From positions 310,001-374,000 of the forward strand of contig NZ_BAAAZE010000005.1 in assembly GCF_039536745.1 (NCBI RefSeq): a DNA stretch of 64,000 nucleotides. The letters are read 5' to 3'. The notes under the pieces are model-generated. The model ran no database searches. It saw only the letters and a program-made list of their open reading frames with translations, and had not been told where the DNA came from. Numbering within the stretch: position 1 is the stretch's first letter; every line of letters begins with the position of its first letter. Below, one piece after another: positions 17,429-27,355 of the stretch. The DNA is from Actimicrobium antarcticum (lineage in GTDB: Bacteria > Pseudomonadota > Gammaproteobacteria > Burkholderiales > Burkholderiaceae_D). Made by a program: the position numbers and the translations under genes.

Positions 17429-20400
17429 GCAGCACTCCGTTGGATGGGGGCGTGGAACAGCGCGTCGAGTGCGTTGATGATGCTGATCGGCGGTCGATGA
17501 AAATACACGCCGGCCGGCTGGTCGTCGGCAGTGCGCCAGTCTGGTCGCACGCCACGCACGAACAGGTACAGCACGCCGCCGAAGTGGGTGTCGTAGTCGT
17601 AGTCCGGCAAGCGATGGCCGAGGTAGCGGTGCAGTGCCAGCGCATACAGCAGGTATTGCAGGTGGTAGCCGTGTTCGGCCATGGCGGCGGCGATGCCGTT
17701 GGCGTTGTAGTCCTCGGGCCGGTAGCCGAGGTGGTTGGATTTCCAGTCGAGCAGATAGTAGCGGCCGTTGGCTTCGAAAACCAGATCGATGAATCCTTTC
17801 AGATAGCCTTCCATGCGCCGGAATGCCAGCGGCGCGACGGTATAGCCGGCCTCGGCCAGCAGCGTATTGAGGGCGTCGGCTTGCAGGCGCGGTGCGGGCA
17901 GGTTGAACTCCAGTTCCGACAACCAGCTGCCGGGCTGCAGTGCCGACAGGGTCACGCCTTCAGTCAGTTCGGTGGCAGTCATCTGGTCGATCAGCTTGCG
18001 CACGATCTGCGTCTGCAACGGCAGTTGCTGGTCATCGCTGACGTTGTCGAGCTGTTGCGGATGGGCGGTCAGGCCTTGGCGGATGGTGCGGTCCCAGCTG
18101 GCGGGGTCGGCGAAGTCGAGCTGCTCCAGAACCGCATGCAGCGTGTCGCCGGCGCTGGCGCCACGCACGAAGCGCAGGATGTCATCGGCGGGCAACTCGG
18201 CGGGCGCCTGATCGATACGGGCGGCTGTCCAGTTGCTGCGCACGTCATGGTCGGTGCTGGCGTTTTCATTGGCGGTAGCGTGCTGTAGCGCAGAAAAGCT
18301 GGTCATGCGCCAGCCGTCGCGCAGCATTGGCGGATGCCCTTGCGCGTGCAGGCTGTCGGCGGCCGGACGCACAAAATGCACCGGTTTGCCGGCGACCTGG
18401 GGCAGCGCGGTGAGGCCGATGTGCGGCGCGTTGCTGGCCGCCAGCGTGGCCCAGGCCGCGCTGGTTTCCGCGGGCGACAGTTTGGCTGCGGACCAGTTTG
18501 CCGGTGTGCTACCGGCGCCAGCGACCAGCCAGTTCAGCTGGCTATGGCTGCTTTCGGTCGTACTGGTCTTGACCGCATAACTGCCCACGATCAGATAACA
18601 GCGGTGCGCGGCACGGGTCAGGGCGACGTAGATCAGGCGCAGGAATTCGGCCGAGCTGTCCTGCTTGATGGCGGCCTTGATGTCCTTGATGTCGTCGGGT
18701 TCGTCACGAAAGTCGATCACCGGGTTGCCGTCGCTGTCGTGGTATTCGCGCCCTTCGAGCTTGTTGCCGGCAGCCAGCCGTCCGGGCCACAGGAACGGGC
18801 AGAACACGACTGGATACTCCAGTCCCTTCGATCGGTGGATGGTGACGATCTGCACCAGATTCTGGTCGGATTCGAGGCGCAGCTGCGCGGCTTCGTCGGC
18901 GCTGGCGTGGCGGCGCTGGGCATTGAGCCAGCGCAGCAGCGCGTCGGGCGCGGGATGTTCGTGGCCGGCCTGATGCAGGTATTCGCCGAGGTGCAGCAGG
19001 TTGGTCATACGGCGTTCGCCATCGGCGCGGGCCAGCATGCGTTTGCTGACGCCTTCCGCCGAAAACAGCCGGCGCACCATGAAGCCCACGCCGCGTTCAC
19101 GCCACAGCGTGCGGTAGCCATCGAACTGTTCGATGCGCAATTGCAGCGCGGCTTCGTCGGTGGCCATCAGTGCGATGGCGGCGGCGTCGACACCGAGTAG
19201 TTCGGTCGATAGCGCCGTCAGCAGCATGTCGGTACGGGTCGGTGTCAGGATGGCTTGCAGCAGGCGTTCGAGTTCTTCGGCGTCGATGCTGTCGAAGATG
19301 CTGGCCTGCGACAGTTCGACACTGCCGATGCCGAGCGCGGCCAGCGCGTTGCGGATCGCGCTGCCCTGGGCGTGGCTCTTGACCAGCACGGCGATGTCGC
19401 CGGCCTGCAGCGGGTGCGCGTCCAGCGTGACCTGGCCATCCTGCGCGGCTTGCAGCAGGCGGGCAATTTCGGCGGCGGTGGCACGGCAGGCGGCGGCTTT
19501 TGCCGCACTACTGCTTAGCCATTTGTCGTCATCGGTTTGCGGCAACTCCCACAGCTGCAGGTCGGCAGTAGCGGCGCTGGTGTCGATAAATCTGGCGCGC
19601 GGTTTTTTGCCGGGACGCACCGCCTGATAGGTCAGGCCGGGCAGCAGAAACGCCGCCGGATTGGCCGAAAACAGCGCGTTCTGCGCCGTGATCAAACCGG
19701 CGCTGGAACGCTGGTTCTCGCCCAGCGAATAGTGCGCGGTGGCTTTGTCGCGGGCGCGCAGATAGGTCTGCAGGTCGGCGTTGCGAAAGCTGTAGATGGC
19801 CTGCTTCGGGTCGCCTACAAAAAACAGCGGGTTGGTCCCCGCGCCATAGATCGCATCGAAGATGGCGAACTGCAGCGGATCGGTATCCTGGAATTCATCG
19901 ATCAGCGCGGCCGGATAGCGCGCCAGCAGCGCATCGGCTAGCCATGGCGTTGCCGGGCTTTTCAGGGCGGCGAAAACGTTGTAGAGGATGTCGTCGTAGG
20001 ACTGGATGCGCTGTTCGCGCTTGAGCGCAGCGAGGTTGTCGGCACCTTCGTCGAACAGCACGCGCAGCAGCTGCAGGCGCGCCAGGTCGAGCTCCTTGCC
20101 GGCCTGCAAGCGCAGCGTCAGCAAGGTTTCGGCGAGATCGAAGAAGGGGTGTTGCGGCGTGGTCTGTTTTTGCTTGGTGCCCTTTTGCAGGCGGGATGCG
20201 GAGAGCAGTGCGAGCTTCGATTTGGCCGGGTCAGGCATGGCCATGCAATTGCCGAGCCGGAAATGGGCGCGCCAATGCTTGCACGCCAGGTCAATCGACT
20301 CCGCCGTGTAGCTCTTGCCATTGAGGGCCGTGAGGCTGTCGTGCAGCAGTGCGCGGATAGCGTCGGCCGAGGCTGCCCAGCATGCGGCGGCAGCGCGGAA

Positions 20401-21093
20401 GGCTGCCGCAATCTCTGGCTGCTGCGACGTGAACGGGTCGTCGATGTTGTCCGGCCAGATGACGCGGGACTGGCTTTTTGCCAGCTGACGTTTCAGCAGT
20501 TTGGCAAACGACTCTGGCGAATCGCGCTGTTCCAGCAGATAGTCGGTCAGGTCGGTCGGCAGCGCACCGCTGCTGACGTGGCGGCGCCAGACATCCTGCA
20601 CGGCGCTCAGAACGAATTCCTCGTCGCCCGGTTGCAGGTCGGTGGAGAACGGCATGCCGGCAGCGAACGGTGCATCGGCCAGTGCGCGCTGGCAGAAACC
20701 GTGGATCGTGAAAATCGCGGCTTCGTCAAAGCTCTGCAATGCCAGGTCGAGCAGGGCGCTCATGCTGGGCGCAGCCATGCCGCGTGCTTGCAGCGTACTG
20801 ACCAGCGTGGTGATGAACGGGTCGGGCGCATGGGCGGCGACCTGCGCATCGTCCTGCGCCAGGAAGCGCAGCGTATCGGCGATGCGGCTGCGGATACGTT
20901 CGCGCAGTTCAGCCGTGGCGGCCTTGGTGAAGGTGACCACCAGGATCTGCTGGACCGGCAACTGGCGCTCCAGCAGCAGGCGCAGATACAGGCCGCACAT
21001 GTTCCAGGTCTTGCCGGTACCGGCCGAGGCTTCGATCTGGTTGATGCCGTCGAGCGGACAGTCAAACACATTCAGTTCGATGGGAGTAGTCAC
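17425..21093 (-). CDS. recB: Exodeoxyribonuclease V beta subunit (RecB)
   Basis: This gene encodes the 3'-5' helicase and nuclease subunit of RecBCD, 1222 residues. Walker A EASAGTGKTW is at 21-30, followed by the UvrD-type segment QILVVTFTKAATAELRERI. Helicase motif II/III appears as ALIDEFQDTDPLQF and FFVGDPKQAIYSFR near 400-435. IVTIHRSKGLEYPVVF marks motif V near 750. The C-terminal nuclease has GFIDLVFE and LLDWKSNHLG near residue 1110, the Asp-x-Lys active site of RecB nucleases. It overlaps recC and recD by four bases on each side, forming a strict recC-recB-recD operon. Function is established for the family: processing of double-strand ends for recombination and degradation of linear foreign DNA. 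Confidence 0.96.
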   Translation of the reverse strand: MTTPIELNVFDCPLDGINQIEASAGTGKTWNMCGLYLRLLLERQLPVQQILVVTFTKAATAELRERIRSRIADTLRFLAQDDAQVAAHAPDPFITTLVSTLQARGMAAPSMSALLDLALQSFDEAAIFTIHGFCQRALADAPFAAGMPFSTDLQPGDEEFVLSAVQDVWRRHVSSGALPTDLTDYLLEQRDSPESFAKLLKRQLAKSQSRVIWPDNIDDPFTSQQPEIAAAFRAAAACWAASADAIRALLHDSLTALNGKSYTAESIDLACKHWRAHFRLGNCMAMPDPAKSKLALLSASRLQKGTKQKQTTPQHPFFDLAETLLTLRLQAGKELDLARLQLLRVLFDEGADNLAALKREQRIQSYDDILYNVFAALKSPATPWLADALLARYPAALIDEFQDTDPLQFAIFDAIYGAGTNPLFFVGDPKQAIYSFRNADLQTYLRARDKATAHYSLGENQRSSAGLITAQNALFSANPAAFLLPGLTYQAVRPGKKPRARFIDTSAATADLQLWELPQTDDDKWLSSSAAKAAACRATAAEIARLLQAAQDGQVTLDAHPLQAGDIAVLVKSHAQGSAIRNALAALGIGSVELSQASIFDSIDAEELERLLQAILTPTRTDMLLTALSTELLGVDAAAIALMATDEAALQLRIEQFDGYRTLWRERGVGFMVRRLFSAEGVSKRMLARADGERRMTNLLHLGEYLHQAGHEHPAPDALLRWLNAQRRHASADEAAQLRLESDQNLVQIVTIHRSKGLEYPVVFCPFLWPGRLAAGNKLEGREYHDSDGNPVIDFRDEPDDIKDIKAAIKQDSSAEFLRLIYVALTRAAHRCYLIVGSYAVKTSTTESSHSQLNWLVAGAGSTPANWSAAKLSPAETSAAWATLAASNAPHIGLTALPQVAGKPVHFVRPAADSLHAQGHPPMLRDGWRMTSFSALQHATANENASTDHDVRSNWTAARIDQAPAELPADDILRFVRGASAGDTLHAVLEQLDFADPASWDRTIRQGLTAHPQQLDNVSDDQQLPLQTQIVRKLIDQMTATELTEGVTLSALQPGSWLSELEFNLPAPRLQADALNTLLAEAGYTVAPLAFRRMEGYLKGFIDLVFEANGRYYLLDWKSNHLGYRPEDYNANGIAAAMAEHGYHLQYLLYALALHRYLGHRLPDYDYDTHFGGVLYLFVRGVRPDWRTADDQPAGVYFHRPPISIINALDALFHAPIQRSAA

Positions 21094-24000
21094 AGTCGGT
21101 CATCCTCAAGGTGTTGCATGATCGGTCCGAAGACGGCGTGAGTGGCGTCTTCGAAGGCACTGTCGAGCGGGTCGGCGACACCGCGCAGCGCCAGCCGATA
21201 GGCGACGTGGCGGTCTTCGCCGAACTCATGGAACGAGGTGCTGAACCATTTTTTGACCGCACCGGCGATGGCATCATCGAGCGTGTACGCCCAGGCCGAT
21301 TTCGGAAAAAAGTGCAGCGGTGCCGACAGGCCCTGCCGGTACAGGCGAACCATGTTGGCGAGGGTGTCGGCGGCCGTACCGCAGGGTGTGAGCTGGTACT
21401 GGCCATCGAGCGAAATCCAGGTGGTGGTGCCGCTGACCCCTGCCGGCAATCGGGCATTCAGCACCAGATGATCGATCCAGCCCGCCAGGTAATCGGTGGC
21501 GCGCACGGCATCGCAGCGGGAGCGTACCAGCCCGCCCGGGCGCAGGTCGCTGAAGGCGCCGGTCAGCTGCCAGTCTTCGCCGTCGATGGCGAAATCCAGC
21601 CGCACCTGATGCGGTGGCAGGCAGGTTTCGGTACTGGCCATGGCGACGTTGTCGGCAAATTGCTGCAGGCTGCCGAGGGCGTCCTGCAGCGCCTTGTCGC
21701 CCATCGGACCGGGTGGCAACTCGATGCCGGCGCGGGCCATGGCGGTGATGTCCGGCAGCGCCATGCCTTGCTCGAACAGCGGCAACATGCGACTGGCCAG
21801 TTCCTGATTGCCTAGCCAGTCCGGCAGGAAGGGTTCGTCGTCCTTGAGGGTGGCGTCGTCTTCGCGCAGGCGCAGGCCGAGGCGGTTTTGCAGCAGGTAG
21901 CGGCAGGGGTTGTTGAAGAAATTCTTCAGCTGGTCGACGCTGACGGTACGCCATTCTTCGCCGGGTGGCGGCAGTGCGGTGTCGAAGAACGGCAGTGAGG
22001 TCGATGGGGCGTCGTCGTCTGATTCGTCGTTTGATTCATGGTCGGATTCATCGGCGGATTCGCCGGCCTGATCGGTCACGGTGGCAGTCGAGACCGGTGT
22101 TGCCAATGCGTGCTGGAGCGCAGCGCAATAGTCCTCGTTGGCGCTGGTCAGGCGCGCATCCTTGTCCTTGTCATCGACAAAATACTTGGTCGAAAACGGC
22201 TGCAGCGGATGCGTCACCAGCAGGCGCTTGCGTGCTGCTGCCAGCGCGGCAGTGCTGTTGGCATCGGTGGCGATGGCCGGGATCAGATAGTCGAGCAGAT
22301 CGGCCACCAGTACCGATGGCGGCAGCGCGGCATTGTCGCGAATGCCGCGGCCGGTGAAGCTGAGGTAGAGCCGGCTGCGGGCGCACAGGATCAGGTCGAG
22401 GAACAGGTTGCGGTCATCGCTGCCGCGCTGGCGGTCGCCCCGGCGCGGTGCCAGCGGCATCAGGTCGAATTCGGCCGGCCGGTTGGTGGTCGGGAAAGCG
22501 CCGTCATTCAGGCCAATCGCGCAGACGATGCGAAACGGCAGATTGCGCAGGCTAGACATGCCGGCAAACGTGACGCTGCCGGTCGGCACGCCACCGCGGG
22601 CCGACTCATCCAGCAGCGCAGTCAGGGCAGCGCGCAGCACATCTTCGGAAATGCTGCCGGCCACCTCGGCATGGCGCAGCTGGTCGTTCAGCACGCGCAG
22701 GCTGGCGCGCACCTGATCGAGGTCGTCGAGCTGGGCATTGTCGGGCGCGAGGAAGGTGTCGAGCACGCCGCCGAGCAGCGGCAGCCAGTCGGCCGCTGCT
22801 CGCGGCTGGCCGAGCTCGCGCTGCAGCGTGCGGATGTCTTGCATGCAGAGCCAGAAGCGACCGAGGATCTCGGCATCGCCACCTTCGATATTGGCACCCG
22901 GCACGCGCCCGCCGAACGGCTGCGCCACGGTGGACGGCAAGGCGTAGCCGAGGAACAGACGATGCAGGCCTTCATCGAACGAACAGCGTGCCGCGCCCGG
23001 CAGCGCGGTCGCGTCCAGCCCCCAGCGGATGCCGGACTGGTCGAGCCAGGTGTGGATGACGTCCAGCTCGTCCGGACCGAAATCGAAACGGCGGCCGATG
23101 ATGGGTTGCTGCAGCAGCGCGAAGACGGCACTGGCGGTGATGCGCGACGTGGTCAGCGCCAGCAATCCCAGCAGCGCGCCGGCGGCCGGGTTGGTGGTGC
23201 TGGCGGCGCGCCCGGTGATGGTGTACGGGATACGGCGCGCAAACGGCACGCTGCCGAACACCGTATCGATCAGCGCAGCGGCGTCTTCGATGTTGGGCGT
23301 GACGACCAGGATGTCGCAGGGGAGTGGCGGCTGCTGGCCGGCGAACAGCGCCAGCAACTGGTCCTGCAGAACTTCCAGCTCGCGGGTCAGCGAATGGCAG
23401 GCATGGAATTCGATGCTGCGGTCGGTCTCGGCGAGCTCGATGGCCGGCAGTTCGGTCAGGTCGAGGACCGCGTTCTGGACGTGCGCCAGCAGCGTATCAC
23501 CGGGTGCCGTGACGAAGCGGGCGTCGTCGATGATGGCGTGGATATCGGCATCGAACAGCAGGTCGATCTGTGCCTGGGTTTGCTTGCCCCACGCGCCGAG
23601 CAGGCGGTTGCCGCTGTCGTGGTGCTGGGTGTCGCCCTGCACGGCCAGATAGGTCAGGCGCTTCTGGTCGACGATATCGAACCAGTATTCGCGGCAGGGA
23701 TTGAGTACGTACAGATGCAGGTTGGTGGCGCGGCCGAGCTCACGCAGTGCATCGAGATAGATCGGCGCAATCGTCGGCAGGCACAGCAGGTGGATGGTGG
23801 CGCTTGCGTTGTGTTCCGTCGTGATGGCGGCTTTCAGGTCGCGCAGCAGGGCCGGTGTCAGGTGTTGCTGCTGCGCGCCCAGATCGTGTAGCACGCGCTG
23901 CCAGAGTGCGGCCTGCCAGGCCTGGTCCTGTATCTGGGCGGGGCTGGCGTCGGGCAGGGCGACCAGCGTTCCTTGCGACCATTGTTCGATCCAGTCGGCG

Positions 24001-24416
24001 CGATAGGTCGTGTACTGGTCCAGCAGTGCAGCGGTGCGGGTGGCCAGGTCGAAGCGCATCACCGGATCGGCCACCGCCAGCCAGCCGGACAGGCGCGGAT
24101 GCTGGTCGGTGAAGCTGCTGTCATTGAAGATCGCCAGCAAGCGCCAGGCCAGCACCGGCGGGGTCATTTGCGCCGAGCGGTCGATCGGTAGCACGGCACC
24201 GATCTGTTCCCAGATCCACTGGGCCAGGAATGAAAAACGGATATTGGCCGAAATGCCGTAGCGGTCGGTCATCGCCAGATCGACTTTGCGCTGCATGGCG
24301 GCGCTGGGAATGATGATCTGGTCGGTGCGAAATACGGATGGCGGGGTGGCCTGCAGCGCGGTCAGCAAGGTGTCCAGCAGGGACTCAAGCCGGTTCGAAA
24401 AGGTGATCTGCAGCAT
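21090..24416 (-). CDS. recC: Exodeoxyribonuclease V gamma subunit (RecC)
   Basis: This gene encodes the Chi-recognition and scaffold subunit of RecBCD, 1108 residues, close to the usual ~1120. The N-terminus (MLQITFSNRLESLLDTLL) and the segments IVVTPNIEDAAALI-like and RNLPFRIVCAIGLNDGAFP are typical RecC. A strongly acidic low-complexity insert (ESADESDHESNDESDDDAP) lies near residue 785 and is not a general feature of the family. It is the first gene of the operon; its stop overlaps the recB start by four bases. The start ATG at 24416 gives the standard N-terminus. Confidence 0.95.
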   Translation of the reverse strand: MLQITFSNRLESLLDTLLTALQATPPSVFRTDQIIIPSAAMQRKVDLAMTDRYGISANIRFSFLAQWIWEQIGAVLPIDRSAQMTPPVLAWRLLAIFNDSSFTDQHPRLSGWLAVADPVMRFDLATRTAALLDQYTTYRADWIEQWSQGTLVALPDASPAQIQDQAWQAALWQRVLHDLGAQQQHLTPALLRDLKAAITTEHNASATIHLLCLPTIAPIYLDALRELGRATNLHLYVLNPCREYWFDIVDQKRLTYLAVQGDTQHHDSGNRLLGAWGKQTQAQIDLLFDADIHAIIDDARFVTAPGDTLLAHVQNAVLDLTELPAIELAETDRSIEFHACHSLTRELEVLQDQLLALFAGQQPPLPCDILVVTPNIEDAAALIDTVFGSVPFARRIPYTITGRAASTTNPAAGALLGLLALTTSRITASAVFALLQQPIIGRRFDFGPDELDVIHTWLDQSGIRWGLDATALPGAARCSFDEGLHRLFLGYALPSTVAQPFGGRVPGANIEGGDAEILGRFWLCMQDIRTLQRELGQPRAAADWLPLLGGVLDTFLAPDNAQLDDLDQVRASLRVLNDQLRHAEVAGSISEDVLRAALTALLDESARGGVPTGSVTFAGMSSLRNLPFRIVCAIGLNDGAFPTTNRPAEFDLMPLAPRRGDRQRGSDDRNLFLDLILCARSRLYLSFTGRGIRDNAALPPSVLVADLLDYLIPAIATDANSTAALAAARKRLLVTHPLQPFSTKYFVDDKDKDARLTSANEDYCAALQHALATPVSTATVTDQAGESADESDHESNDESDDDAPSTSLPFFDTALPPPGEEWRTVSVDQLKNFFNNPCRYLLQNRLGLRLREDDATLKDDEPFLPDWLGNQELASRMLPLFEQGMALPDITAMARAGIELPPGPMGDKALQDALGSLQQFADNVAMASTETCLPPHQVRLDFAIDGEDWQLTGAFSDLRPGGLVRSRCDAVRATDYLAGWIDHLVLNARLPAGVSGTTTWISLDGQYQLTPCGTAADTLANMVRLYRQGLSAPLHFFPKSAWAYTLDDAIAGAVKKWFSTSFHEFGEDRHVAYRLALRGVADPLDSAFEDATHAVFGPIMQHLEDDRL

Positions 24417-24835
24417 GGGCGGTTTTCTGGTGGTGGGTTTGCTGGCCGGGGTGGGCTCCGGGGTTGCTGGTTGAGCGTGGCAATTATGGCAGGCGGCAGG
24501 CTCATGGCGCGAGCCCGTGCGAATTTTTCGGAACGACTTTCGATCGCCTTGCCGGGCAGATGTTCATCCCGTGCTTTGGTCCCGTTTTGATCCAGGCCGG
24601 TGGCGGCTTCGGCACGATGTTTTTGCTCGCGACGGTATTGTGAAACGCATGCGCCGACGTGATGGCGGCACCGTTTGGCACCGTTCGGCACTGGGCCACG
24701 CGCAACCTGCATTGCCGTCAAGATCATTGATTTCCGCATAAGGATATGCCGCAGACTTTGCTGCTGCGCAGACGCTTACGGCGTACTATTGGCAGCGTTT
24801 TGCAGCACCAGTCGCCCACCTTCGTCAGGAAAAAA
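24417..24835. other. Divergent promoter region between recC and metY
   Basis: Both neighbours are transcribed away from this 419-base stretch, so it must hold the promoters of recCBD and metY. No -35/-10 pair of good quality and no riboswitch-like fold was recognised by eye. Short frames here on both strands overlap each other and lack ribosome binding sites. Confidence 0.5.
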
Positions 24836-26122
24836 ATGAAACTAGAAACCCTCGCCGTCCACGCCGGCTATTCGCCCGACCCGACCACCAAATCGGCTGC
24901 CGTACCGATCTACCAGACCGTGGCCTATGCGTTCGATAACGCCCAGCACGGTGCCGATCTGTTCGATCTGAAAGTGCCCGGCAATATCTACACCCGCATC
25001 ATGAATCCGACCCAGGATGTGCTGGAAAAGCGGGTTGCGGCGCTCGAAGGTGGCATTGCCGCGCTGGCAGTGGCCTCCGGCATGGCCGCCATCACGTATG
25101 CCATCCAGACCATCACCGAAGCCGGAGACAATTTCATTTCGGCCAGCCAGTTGTACGGCGGCACCTACAACCTGTTCGCGCATACGCTGCCGCAAATGGG
25201 CATCGAAGTCCGCTTCGCCGATGCGCGCCAGCCCGAGTCGTTTGCGGCGCTGATCGATGACCGGACCAAGGCGATTTTTTGCGAGTCGATCGGTAACCCG
25301 CTCGGCAACGTCACCGACTTCGCGCGCCTGGCCGAGATCGCCCATGCCCACGGGATTCCGCTGATCGTCGATAACACGGTGCCAAGTCCGTACCTGTGCC
25401 GACCGATCGAACATGGTGCCGACATCGTGGTGCATTCGCTGACCAAATACCTCGGCGGCCACGGCACCAGCGTGGGTGGGGCGATTGTCGATAGCGGTAC
25501 GTTTCCGTGGGCGCAGCACAAGGCACGGTTCAAGCGGCTCAATGAACCCGATGTGTCGTATCACGGCGTGGTCTACACGGAAGCCCTCGGTGCCGCAGCG
25601 TTCATCGGCCGCGCCCGCGTGGTCCCGCTGCGCAACATGGGTGCGGCGATTTCGCCGATGAATGCCTTCCTGATCCTGCAGGGGATCGAAACACTGGCCT
25701 TGCGGATGGACCGGATCTGCGACAACGCGCTGGCGATTGCCCGTCACCTGAAGCAGCACCCGACAGTGGCATGGGTCAATTACGCCGGGCTGGAAGATCA
25801 TCCGGACCATGCGCTGGCCTGCAAATACATGAACGGCAGAGCCTCCGGCATCCTGTCGTTCGGCTTGCGTTCGGCGGATCAGGGTGCGCCGCGTGAAGCC
25901 GGTGCGCGGGTGCTGGATGCGCTGCAATTGTTCACCCGGCTGGTCAATATCGGCGATGCGAAATCACTGGCGACGCATCCGGCATCGACCACGCACCGGC
26001 AATTGAATCCTGCCGAACTGCTCAAGGCGGGGGTGTCGGAAGACATGCTGCGGTTGTCGGTGGGGATCGAGCATATTGACGATTTGCTGGCGGATCTGGA
26101 TCAGGCGCTGGCGATGGCGTGA
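24836..26122 (+). CDS. metY: O-acetylhomoserine aminocarboxypropyltransferase (sulfhydrylase)
   Basis: This 428-residue PLP enzyme makes homocysteine directly from O-acetylhomoserine and sulfide in the cytoplasm. The start ATG at 24836 follows AGGA by six A residues; the upstream open part (30 codons) is Arg/Leu-rich and unlikely. Family signatures are the N-terminus (METLAVHAG-like), YTRIMNPTQ at 52-60, the glycine-rich EGGIAALAVASGM and the PLP-binding Lys204 in HSLTKYLGGHGT. The C-terminal THRQLNPAELLKAG is typical of MetY rather than of cystathionine gamma-synthase. It is monocistronic; the repeat cluster begins about 80 bases after its stop. Confidence 0.92.
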   Translation: MKLETLAVHAGYSPDPTTKSAAVPIYQTVAYAFDNAQHGADLFDLKVPGNIYTRIMNPTQDVLEKRVAALEGGIAALAVASGMAAITYAIQTITEAGDNFISASQLYGGTYNLFAHTLPQMGIEVRFADARQPESFAALIDDRTKAIFCESIGNPLGNVTDFARLAEIAHAHGIPLIVDNTVPSPYLCRPIEHGADIVVHSLTKYLGGHGTSVGGAIVDSGTFPWAQHKARFKRLNEPDVSYHGVVYTEALGAAAFIGRARVVPLRNMGAAISPMNAFLILQGIETLALRMDRICDNALAIARHLKQHPTVAWVNYAGLEDHPDHALACKYMNGRASGILSFGLRSADQGAPREAGARVLDALQLFTRLVNIGDAKSLATHPASTTHRQLNPAELLKAGVSEDMLRLSVGIEHIDDLLADLDQALAMA

Positions 26123-26203
26123 CCGGGGTGCGGGGTGGTTGATGCCGGGACCTGCGCCAGTGGAGTGTGCGGCGCAATGGGCTGCATGCCGTGCCGTTTG
26201 CCG

Positions 26204-26238
26204 GTAGGCTGGGCTGCAAAGCCCAGCCTGCGTCAAGC
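26204..26238. repeat. REP-like palindrome, copy 1
   Basis: GTAGGCTGGGCTGCAAAGCC continues into CAGCCTGCGTCAAGC. It is a diverged copy of the ~30-base palindrome seen at 27081, 27238, 39959 and 40117. The core GGGCTKCRAAGCCC can form a hairpin. Confidence 0.7.
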
Positions 26239-26296
26239 TTCCGACGAGATTGGCGGCTCGCAGTCCGCTGTCAGCCGTCCGCTGTCTGTGGCTTGC

Positions 26297-27037
26297 GGTA
26301 GCTAAAAAAGTTTCTACTCCGTCGCGATCAAGCCGGGAGCGGCCCGGCAGCCGGTCACTTCTTTTTGCTTCGCCAAAATGAAGTAACCAAGAAAAAGGCG
26401 ACCGCAAGACCGCTGCCCTGCGGGTTCCCAAAAACCGGGTACGGCAAGAGGGAAGCCCGCAAACTCGCTTCGCTCAGACAGTGCGGGCCTCTTATCCTCT
26501 TGCCGTACCCCGTTTTTGGCAGCGATCTTTTTACGCGGAATTCAACGTCAAAACCAATCCCAGCCTTGGAGATTGATTGATGGTCGTGCTCGCTTTGCGC
26601 GAGAAAACTTCCTCGTCGTGAGCGACATCGAGTTCAAAACCAACGTCCAAACCAACGTCAAAACCAGTTTCAAATTCAGTATCAAAACCAATGCCAAACT
26701 CAAAACCTACAAGGCTTTTACAAACCATCGCTCTCGCGCAAAGCGAGCCTGGCCATCAACCAATCACCAAGGCTGGGCTTGGTCTTGACCTTGAATTCCG
26801 CATAAAAGGCCGCTGCCAAATACCGTGACTGGGCAGGGGATAAGAGGCCCGCACTGTCTGAGCGTAGCGAGTTTGCGGGTCTCCCCCTGACCGGGCACGG
26901 TATTTGGGAACCCGCAGGGCAGCGGTCTAGCGGTCGCCTTTTTCTTGGTTACTTCATTTTGGCGAAGCAAAAAGAAGTGACCGGCTGCCGGGCCGCACCC
27001 GGCTTGCCTCCACGGAGCGCAACCCGTTTTAGCTACC
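26297..27037. repeat. Large near-palindromic repeat, copy A
   Basis: About 740 bases begin with GGTAGCTAAAA and end with TTTTAGCTACC. Each arm of roughly 280 bases is the reverse complement of the other with scattered mismatches. Matching pairs include the CGGTCACTTCTTTTTGCTTC and GAAGCAAAAAGAAGTGACCG segments, and GCGACCGCAAGACCGCTGCC with its partner. The centre (about 26590-26750) carries CTCGCTTTGCGCGAGAA and its inverse around short AACGTCAAAACC-type repeats. A second copy lies at 40184-40896. Short frames inside are by-products of the arms. No transposase is present. Confidence 0.8.
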
Positions 27038-27080
27038 GCAGACCGCAGACCGCGCGCTGTGGCGACCCGCAACGCAACTT

Positions 27081-27112
27081 GACGCATGTTGGGCTTCGCA
27101 GCCCAACCTACG
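27081..27112. repeat. REP-like palindrome, copy 2
   Basis: The unit is GACGCATGTTGGGCTTCGCA followed by GCCCAACCTACG, the reverse orientation of the copies at 39959 and 40117. The stem is GTTGGGCTTCG / CGCAGCCCAAC-like. Confidence 0.8.
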
Positions 27113-27237
27113 ACCCAAATCCGCAACGCCGCCGCGTAAAGGACCGACTGCCGGGCCGCCCCCGGCGTGATCGCGACGGAGCGCAAACCGTTTTAGCCAC
27201 CGCAGACCGCGCGTCGTGGCGACCCGCAAAGCAACCT

Positions 27238-27269
27238 GACGCATGTTGGGCTTCGCAGCCCAACCTCCG
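27238..27269. repeat. REP-like palindrome, copy 3
   Basis: GACGCATGTTGGGCTTCGCA followed by GCCCAACCTCCG lies 157 bases after copy 2. The sequence between them repeats the outer arm end of the large palindrome (GATCGCGACGGAGCGCAAAC, then CGTTTTAGCCACCGCAG), so the pair looks like a secondary duplication. Confidence 0.8.
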
Positions 27270-27304
27270 AGCTGCGGGTGGGGTTGCGCACCTGTCACCC
27301 ATAA

Positions 27305-27333
27305 AAAAACGCCTCGAATGTCGAGGCGTTTTT
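27305..27333 (-). terminator. Rho-independent terminator of glcB
   Basis: A perfect 13-base stem (AAAAACGCCTCGA at 27305-27317 and its complement at 27321-27333) has a three-base loop. The T-run on the minus strand lies 20-50 bases after the glcB stop. A/T tracts on both sides mean it could act bidirectionally. Confidence 0.85.
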
Positions 27334-27355
27334 CATTCGGCACAACCGATGCGAA

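Noticed and set aside
26365..26580. Open frames in the arms of the large palindromes (also 26764-27186, 40201-40467, 40368-40706)
   Set aside because: The same peptides are produced by both copies of the repeat and by its arms; no start signals or domains are present, so they are by-products of the repeat.
26123..27355. Insertion sequence with transposase in the first repeat cluster
   Set aside because: No frame shows DDE, HUH or tyrosine/serine recombinase motifs; only non-coding palindromes were found.
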